Assembly: GCA_964584325.1 (NCBI GenBank)
Contig: CAZOZP010000018.1
Span: forward strand, 1 to 52,908
DNA length: 52,908 nt
Direction: 5' to 3'
Source: CAZOZP01 sp964584325
Lineage (GTDB): Bacteria; Bacteroidota; Ignavibacteria; Ignavibacteriales; Melioribacteraceae
Below, in pieces: positions 47,358-52,908 of the stretch. Every line of letters begins with the position of its first letter. Positions within the stretch are counted from its first letter, which is position 1. A program made the position numbers and the translations under genes. The notes beneath the pieces are model-generated. The model did not search any database, was not told where the DNA came from, and saw nothing but the letters and a program-made list of their open reading frames with translations.

Positions 47358-49124
47358 ATGAAAATAAAAATATTTGCGGTAATTCTCCTTTCAGCCCTTG
47401 CGGCTTTCGGAGGAGATAAAATAAAAAATGTTATTGTAATGATTCCCGACGGAACAAGCATCGGAGCTGTTACTCTTTCAAGATGGGTTCAATATTACAG
47501 AGACAGTACTAAAACTAATCTTAATCTAGACCCGTATTTCTGCGGTATGGTTAAAACTCATTCTTCTAATGCTCCTATTGGCGATTCTGCTCCTACGTCG
47601 AGTTGGTTTGCAACGGGAATGGCTTCTCGTACAAGTTTTATTTCTATGTATCCGCCTGCCGACCCGGGTAAAGATCTCGTTCAGGTTGATGATGCAAGGA
47701 AGTATCAACCGCTTATGACAGTGCTCGAGGCCTCTAAGCTTGCAGGAAAGAAAACCGGACTTGTGTTTACCTGCTACTTTCCTCACGCTACTCCGGCCGA
47801 TTTCTCTGCACACTATTATAACCGCGGGGAATATGCTGTTCTTGCCAATCAAATGGTTCATAATAATATAGATGTGGTTTTCGGCGGGGGAACGGATTAT
47901 CTTCTGGAACATCACAGGACTTATCTTTCCGAAAAAGGCTTCGAGGTAATTACTGATGATTATAATGCATTCCGTGAAAATAAAAACAACAAGGTCTGGG
48001 CATTGTTCGAAAAACAAGATATGCCATACGATATTGACAGAAAAACCATGAATATGGAAATTCCTTCTTTTGCTGAAATGACTGAAAAAGCCATCAAGCT
48101 TCTTTCTGAAAGCGAAGAGGGATTTTTTCTTATGGTTGAAGGCAGTAAGGTTGACTGGGCGGCGCATACGAACGATCCGGTCGGAATTGTATCGGATTTT
48201 CTTGCATTCGATGAGGCTGTGGGTAAGGCAATTGAATTTGCCAAGAAAAACGGCGAGACTTACGTGATGGTTCTGCCTGACCATGGCAACAGCGGCATTA
48301 CCATAGGAAGCAATAAAGTAAACACAGGTTACGACAGACTTTCAAAACACGATCTGTTTAAACCGGTAGCAGAGTTTTCTCTTAGTGCTTATCAGCTTGC
48401 ATATAATATTTTAAAAGATTACAAGGCGGATTCATCTTATATTCAATCCTGCTTCTCTCAATCCTCGCCTTCATTTATTCTCACTTCAGAGGAAATCCGC
48501 ACTGCAGTTGAATACTCAGATAATTACTTCAAACAGACAGAAAAGCGTAAAAAAGAAAGAGCAATTGAAGCACTTGCAGGCCAAATTGCAAATATGATAA
48601 CATCGCGCACTTACATCGGATTCTCTTCTCATGGCCACACAGGCGAAGATGTATTCCTTGCTGTCTATGATCCGGCCGGAGATATTCCCGTCGGATTGAT
48701 TTCTGCCGACAGTATAAACAGTATTCTGTGTAAAAAATCCGGAATTGTTGACAGGAGCGGAATTCCTTCCCTTGAAGATTCTACTGCCAAATACTTTTCC
48801 AAACATTTTGAAGTATTTCCGGATTCCGAAATATTTCTAAGTAAAGACAGCCTGGTTTATAAATGGAATTATGAATCAGGAGTGTTTGATTCTACGGGTA
48901 TCAAGAGTGAAGAGAAAATTACAAAATCTCTTAGAGAGGTTTATAAGATAGTTTTGGTTGTTGAAAAAGACGGAAGGAAAATCGAACTGCCGGCCTATAC
49001 AAATAAAATAATTTATGACGGAAGAAGATTCGGAGAACTTAAATCGGTTACGGTTTACGTAGATAAGAACAATACCTTTTATCTCCCGAAGAATGCTGCA
49101 GTTGAAATGACAGAATCTGAATAA
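47358..49124 (+). CDS. Secreted alkaline phosphatase
   Basis: 588 residues from the ATG at 47358, where a signal peptide starts (MKIKIFAVILLSALAAFGG); a TTG at 47334 adds eight unlikely residues. PhoA-family metal and catalytic motifs: NVIVMIPDGTSIG (D31), NAPIGDSAPTSSWFATG with nucleophile S77, HATPADFSAHY, EGSKVDWAAHTNDP, MVLPDHGNSG and SSHGHTGEDV. About 120 extra residues at the C-terminus (from about 465) form an added domain. Periplasmic phosphomonoesterase for phosphate acquisition; no Pho box was evaluated. Confidence 0.9.
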   Translation: MKIKIFAVILLSALAAFGGDKIKNVIVMIPDGTSIGAVTLSRWVQYYRDSTKTNLNLDPYFCGMVKTHSSNAPIGDSAPTSSWFATGMASRTSFISMYPPADPGKDLVQVDDARKYQPLMTVLEASKLAGKKTGLVFTCYFPHATPADFSAHYYNRGEYAVLANQMVHNNIDVVFGGGTDYLLEHHRTYLSEKGFEVITDDYNAFRENKNNKVWALFEKQDMPYDIDRKTMNMEIPSFAEMTEKAIKLLSESEEGFFLMVEGSKVDWAAHTNDPVGIVSDFLAFDEAVGKAIEFAKKNGETYVMVLPDHGNSGITIGSNKVNTGYDRLSKHDLFKPVAEFSLSAYQLAYNILKDYKADSSYIQSCFSQSSPSFILTSEEIRTAVEYSDNYFKQTEKRKKERAIEALAGQIANMITSRTYIGFSSHGHTGEDVFLAVYDPAGDIPVGLISADSINSILCKKSGIVDRSGIPSLEDSTAKYFSKHFEVFPDSEIFLSKDSLVYKWNYESGVFDSTGIKSEEKITKSLREVYKIVLVVEKDGRKIELPAYTNKIIYDGRRFGELKSVTVYVDKNNTFYLPKNAAVEMTESE

Positions 49125-49159
49125 AATTCATTAATATTATTGTGCTTGACGGTGTTTTT

Positions 49160-51244
49160 ATGAAAAAGAAATCTAATGAAAGTAAACAATCAGTTAAGGG
49201 TTCTTTAAAATCTGTTGAAGTTACCGGACGCAGGAAATCAGTCTTTATCCTTATAACAATTCTGATTCCCGTCGTTATTATACTCGGTACTGAACTCATA
49301 TTAAGATTCTTTGGTTTCGGAGGATATCCTGACCATATACGTCGGGTTGGAGAGCTGCCTTCAGGTGAAACTCTTTTTATTGTTGAACCTGCATCTTTCA
49401 AACCCTACTTTTTTTCTAATCCCGACAGACCCGGATATGTTGACCAGGCTTGTTTTGTAATGCCGAAACCTGCAAATACATTGAGAATATTTATCGTGGG
49501 AGAATCAGCGGCTAAAGGTTACCCGCAGCCTCCGAATTTGGCAATGGGTTCATTCCTTGAAGAAATGCTTTCCGAATTGCTTCCGGAAAAGAAAATTGAA
49601 GTAATCAGCCTTGCGGCAACAGCGGTTGCAAGTTTTCCGCTTAGATACATAGTGAATGAGGCGGTTGAATATGACCCGGACTTATTCATTTTTTATACAG
49701 GCAATAACGAGTTTTTCGGAGCTTACGGTACTTCGTCTATAAATGCCGCAGGAATTCTGCCTCAGGGTATATTACCTTTGGTAAGATGTGCTTACGGCAG
49801 TGCAATTGTTCAGGCAGTATCTTCGCTGAATACAAAAACCGGTGCCGATGTTACTCTTATGGAAGAAATGATCGGCCAAGCGGTTATAGAAGCAGATGCA
49901 TCGGAGAGAATAAAAGCTGTAGAAAATCTCGAAAATAATTTAATTGAAATGGCATCTGTTGTAAAAGAAAAAGGAATTCCCGCGCTGATTTGTGCCACAG
50001 CAGGAAATGAAGCAGGATTGTATCCTCTTGGTGAACCGGACTGGAACGGACTTCCTGATAACAGAAAAATATATGTTTCAGAAATCATAAAGCAGGCAGA
50101 GGATATTCTTAAAACCGATCCGGAAGACGCTGAGTATAAACTTAAGAAACTTCTGAAAGAAGTGCCGTTTCACTCGGGGGTTTATTATTTGCTGGCGAAG
50201 GCTCAGTTCAGTCTGGGGAAAAAGAAAGATGCCGCTGAAAATTTCAGAAAAGCGGTTAAGTATGATACAATGCCCTGGAGACCGATTCCGGAAATGGAAA
50301 AGGCAGCAAAAAGGGCAGCAAAAAAAACAAGTTCAATTTATTGCAATATTGCTGAAGAATTCAGAAAGATTAGTTCGGAAGGTGCCGCAGGAAGTGAATT
50401 TCTGGATGACCACGTGCATCTTTCGGTAAGGGGACAAGCAGAGGCGGCACGAAACATGCTGAAAGCCATTGCCGGGAAAACCATAAAAATTCTGCCAGAT
50501 ACTTCCGGAATATATTCTCTTAAAAGCAATGAATACTATGCTGAGAAACTCGGGCACAATATATATGACGATTACAGAGTTTATCATACAATGCGTGTGC
50601 TTTTCGGTATCCCCTTTATGAAGAAAACAAATCCTGCTAAATTTGCTGAATTTGACAGTTTAGTTAATAACATTGAGACCATGGTTACACCGGGTATTCG
50701 GGAGATAATGCATCAATGGCAGACAGCAGTTCCGCATGCAGGAGGCCTGAGGCCTCTTACGGGAATGGCAGCAAGAATCATGATTCGGGAACAAAGACTG
50801 GATGAAGCACGTGAATTATTCCGCATTGCTGAAACACAAGTACCCGAATATACTTCGTGGGAGCTTGAATATGTCTATTTTACTCTTGCAATAAATGAAA
50901 TAAAAAACGGAACGCTTTCAGATGAAGAAAGAAATACGGCACTTAAGACAATAAGCAAAGGTAAATTTATGTTAGCTAACGGTTACTCGGAATCAGGAAT
51001 GACCGAAAGATACCTTGGCCGCCTTCATCAGTTAAGAGGCGAATGGATAGAATCTATTCCTTTATTGCTTCAGGCAAGACCTAAGCTCTCGGCCGAGGAT
51101 CTTGTTGCCTGCGATCAGGCTCTGATAATGGGCTACGTGAAAACGGGACAGAAGAATGCGGCAATTAAAATAGCTGAAGAAGGAATAGCTTTCGGCGGAA
51201 AATTTTCCGATATATACAAAAATTTGAGGCAGAAAATTAAATGA
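49160..51244 (+). CDS. Membrane-anchored SGNH hydrolase with TPR repeats
   Basis: 694 residues from the ATG at 49160; a GTG at 49142 adds six residues. An N-terminal membrane helix (SVFILITILIPVVIILGTEL) is followed by an SGNH/GDSL fold: block I IVGESAAKGYP (nucleophile S), block III TGNNEFFG and a distant block V DDHVHLSVRG (D and H). TPR-like helical repeats lie in two places (about 310-345 and 500-690, HSGVYYLLAKAQFSLGKKKD, LDEARELFRIAETQVPEYTS). An extracytoplasmic esterase or acyl-transferring enzyme; the substrate is unknown. Confidence 0.75.
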   Translation: MKKKSNESKQSVKGSLKSVEVTGRRKSVFILITILIPVVIILGTELILRFFGFGGYPDHIRRVGELPSGETLFIVEPASFKPYFFSNPDRPGYVDQACFVMPKPANTLRIFIVGESAAKGYPQPPNLAMGSFLEEMLSELLPEKKIEVISLAATAVASFPLRYIVNEAVEYDPDLFIFYTGNNEFFGAYGTSSINAAGILPQGILPLVRCAYGSAIVQAVSSLNTKTGADVTLMEEMIGQAVIEADASERIKAVENLENNLIEMASVVKEKGIPALICATAGNEAGLYPLGEPDWNGLPDNRKIYVSEIIKQAEDILKTDPEDAEYKLKKLLKEVPFHSGVYYLLAKAQFSLGKKKDAAENFRKAVKYDTMPWRPIPEMEKAAKRAAKKTSSIYCNIAEEFRKISSEGAAGSEFLDDHVHLSVRGQAEAARNMLKAIAGKTIKILPDTSGIYSLKSNEYYAEKLGHNIYDDYRVYHTMRVLFGIPFMKKTNPAKFAEFDSLVNNIETMVTPGIREIMHQWQTAVPHAGGLRPLTGMAARIMIREQRLDEARELFRIAETQVPEYTSWELEYVYFTLAINEIKNGTLSDEERNTALKTISKGKFMLANGYSESGMTERYLGRLHQLRGEWIESIPLLLQARPKLSAEDLVACDQALIMGYVKTGQKNAAIKIAEEGIAFGGKFSDIYKNLRQKIK

Positions 51245-51360
51245 GGCAGGATTACATAAATTTGAGATAAATCAATACTATTTAATTTAAGGTAATATTA
51301 AGTTTAATTAATAAATAATACTTCGATAATCAGTTGTGAATAAAGGACATTAAGACAATA

Positions 51361-51768
51361 ATGGAAAAATATCTCTGGAAAGAAAATTATTCAGTTAAAA
51401 TTGAAATAATTGATGAACAGCACAAAAAACTGTTTTCTCTTTTAAATAACCTTGTAAGCAGTATGAGCGGCGGGATAGGGTCTGCTTTAGTAAAAGATAT
51501 TCTAATAGACTTAAAAAACTATTCCGAATTTCATTTCAAGGAAGAAGAGGAAATGTTAAGAAAATATGATTATGAAAATTTGACTGAGCATATAAAAGAA
51601 CACCAATACTATATAAATAAAATAATTGAGCTGACTCAGTTATCGGTTAAATCGTCCTCGCTGGTTTCCCTGAAAACTGCCGATTTCTTGAGAGACTGGC
51701 TGATTCAGCATATATTGGGGACAGATAAAGAGTATCAGCAATTTTTATTATCTAAAGGAGTCAAATAA
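51361..51768 (+). CDS. Bacteriohemerythrin (first of two)
   Basis: 135 residues, the usual length. Iron ligands visible: H in DEQHKKLF, HFKEEEEM, HIKEHQYYIN and the final IQHILGTDKEY, matching H...HxxxE...HxxxH...HxxxxD. WKENYSVKIEIIDEQH is the typical start. It binds O2 at a di-iron site, and roles in oxygen sensing, storage or delivery are known for relatives. Its stop overlaps the next start (TAATG). Confidence 0.9.
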   Translation: MEKYLWKENYSVKIEIIDEQHKKLFSLLNNLVSSMSGGIGSALVKDILIDLKNYSEFHFKEEEEMLRKYDYENLTEHIKEHQYYINKIIELTQLSVKSSSLVSLKTADFLRDWLIQHILGTDKEYQQFLLSKGVK

Positions 51769-52175
51769 TGACGCATATAACCTGGAAAAATTCATACAGC
51801 GTTAATATTCCGAGTATAGACGAACAGCACAAGGAACTCATTGCGGTACTCAACGAATTGTATGAAGCATCAAAAAACGGAATGGCCCAAGCCATACTTA
51901 CCGCAATTTTAGAAAAACTAACTAAATATTCCATAACTCATTTTCAGTATGAAGAGAACCTAATGGAAAAACACGGTTTTGATAAAATTGAAGAACATAA
52001 AGATGAACATCGTAAATTTATAGAACAACTGCAAAGTTTTACCGGTCAGGCTGCAAAAGGGAATCTGATTCTTTCACTAAAAACTATAGATTTTCTCAAA
52101 GACTGGCTCATAAATCATACATTGGGTACAGATCACGATTATTCAGAATTTCTGGTATCTAAAGGCGTATCCTGA
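51768..52175 (+). CDS. Bacteriohemerythrin (second of two)
   Basis: 135 residues, clearly homologous to its neighbour over the whole length. WKNSYSVNIPSIDEQHKELI, HFQYEENLMEKHGFD, EHKDEHRKF, INHTLGTDHDYSEF contain all ligands. The two genes are translationally coupled and arose by tandem duplication. Single-domain cytoplasmic proteins without signal peptide. Confidence 0.9.
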   Translation: MTHITWKNSYSVNIPSIDEQHKELIAVLNELYEASKNGMAQAILTAILEKLTKYSITHFQYEENLMEKHGFDKIEEHKDEHRKFIEQLQSFTGQAAKGNLILSLKTIDFLKDWLINHTLGTDHDYSEFLVSKGVS

Positions 52176-52354
52176 AATTTCAAGCAAAAAAAAATTAATA
52201 ATTCTCTTAACTAATCTGTTAATGGGACGATAATTCATTTGTGTTTTTTATGTACTGATATGAAATTAAAAAAAACAAACACAGTCTTTGAGGTGTCGGT
52301 TTTTTCAAAAAAATTTAGTATTATTCAAGCCTTGTTATTAAACTTGGAGTGAAA

Positions 52355-52908
52355 ATGAAAAAACTGTTCCTGGTCTTATGTGTTGTTTTTATGAATGTAA
52401 TAATTCTAAAAGCCGAAGGAGATAACTTGTATATATTAGATCCGCGAACTAACGCTTATTATCCCGGGATGACTGCAGAAATGCAGGAGGAGAAGAAAGA
52501 TTTGGATGCATATTATTCAGAACTGAAACTCGGATCATTCGTTGAAAACGGTAAAACCATCTTCAGACTTTTTGCCCCTAATCCGGTTAAAGTTGTTCTT
52601 GAAATCTATAAAAATCCCGGTGAAAAAAGTTGCGGAGAATATGAAATGGTGCCCAACTCCGATGCAGTTTGGGAAACAGTAGTAAATGATGATCTTACCG
52701 GAATCTATTACGGTTATAGAGTTACTCATAAAGACAGCGAACCTGTTCTTTGTCTTGACCCTTATGCTAAAGCAGTTGCTTCTTACAATACATATATGGG
52801 AAAACGCCTCGCTATTGTTCACGACGATAAGTATGATTGGGAAGGTGACGAATGGATACGCCGTGATTGGAGAGATGCGGTTATATATGAAGCACACGTA
52901 AGAGATCT
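52355..52908 (+). CDS. Secreted pullulanase/isoamylase-like GH13 protein (5' part)
   Basis: The first 184 codons of a gene cut by the window end, with GGAG before the ATG. A signal peptide (MKKLFLVLCVVFMNVIILKA) is followed by an N-terminal region and a CBM48-like domain (GKTIFRLFAPNPVKVVLEIY, LTGIYYGYRVTHKDSEPVLC, LDPYAKAVASYNTYMGKR), ending at DAVIYEAHVRD, the start of the GH13 barrel in type I pullulanases. It cleaves alpha-1,6 links in characterised relatives. Confidence 0.85.
   Translation, partial: MKKLFLVLCVVFMNVIILKAEGDNLYILDPRTNAYYPGMTAEMQEEKKDLDAYYSELKLGSFVENGKTIFRLFAPNPVKVVLEIYKNPGEKSCGEYEMVPNSDAVWETVVNDDLTGIYYGYRVTHKDSEPVLCLDPYAKAVASYNTYMGKRLAIVHDDKYDWEGDEWIRRDWRDAVIYEAHVRD

Noticed and set aside
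47526..48284. 252-codon ORF antisense to the alkaline phosphatase
   Set aside because: The phosphatase frame has all family motifs; the antisense frame has no recognisable features and is a codon-bias shadow.

Overview
The window looks like a chromosome segment from an AT-rich bacterium of the Bacteroidota/Ignavibacteriota assemblage, probably Ignavibacteria. The evidence is three secreted proteins ending in type IX secretion (T9SS) sorting domains with the YPNPFNPST-type signature and a GxYxYxL-like tail. No taxonomic marker such as an rRNA gene is present, so this placement is inference. About 34.6 kb of the window is one prophage inserted in a tRNA-Thr(UGU) gene.

Left chromosomal flank (1-10400). 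A leftward three-gene operon (6656 to 551) encodes T9SS cargo: two beta-propeller-like proteins and a large M6-like metalloprotease with a beta-helix. It is followed by a region of gene decay (about 6670-10400). That region holds a collapsed duplicate of one operon gene, a radC remnant with an in-frame stop, a second 36-bp radC scrap, a small hairpin repeat also present at position 82, an IS21 istA scrap and a tRNA relic. It also holds an intact-looking orphan gene (7703-8302) and an intact MazE/MazF-type toxin-antitoxin pair (9177-9758).

Prophage (10401-44961). It is bounded by a perfect 50-bp direct repeat that is the 3' part of tRNA-Thr. The leftward arm carries the integrase, a Panacea-domain antitoxin with a PemK-like partner, a frameshifted BRCT protein, a zinc-ribbon membrane protein and a CI-like repressor. 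The rightward arm starts at an operator/promoter near 14300 and runs through small regulators, an HNH endonuclease, a Toprim primase and a VapE-type P-loop ATPase. These are followed by a 278-bp array of 13 GTAGTAA motifs that I propose as the replication origin. Next come a minor tail Z protein, a PLD-like protein and small and large (GpA) terminase subunits, then a 4.7-kb cassette of small accessory genes including a separately controlled XRE pair. The late genes are a gpW-like connector, lambda-type portal, a fused prohead protease and HK97 capsid, head-tail joiners, tail tube, tail chaperones joined by a -1 frameshift, tape measure, tail tip and fibre. Lysis genes (holin-like, unimolecular spanin, XhlA-like, GH108 endolysin) are scattered among them. 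The virion should be a siphovirus.

Right chromosomal flank (44993-52908). It holds a Cache-PAS histidine kinase, a secreted alkaline phosphatase, an SGNH-hydrolase/TPR membrane protein, two tandem bacteriohemerythrins and the start of a secreted pullulanase-like glycoside hydrolase cut by the window edge.
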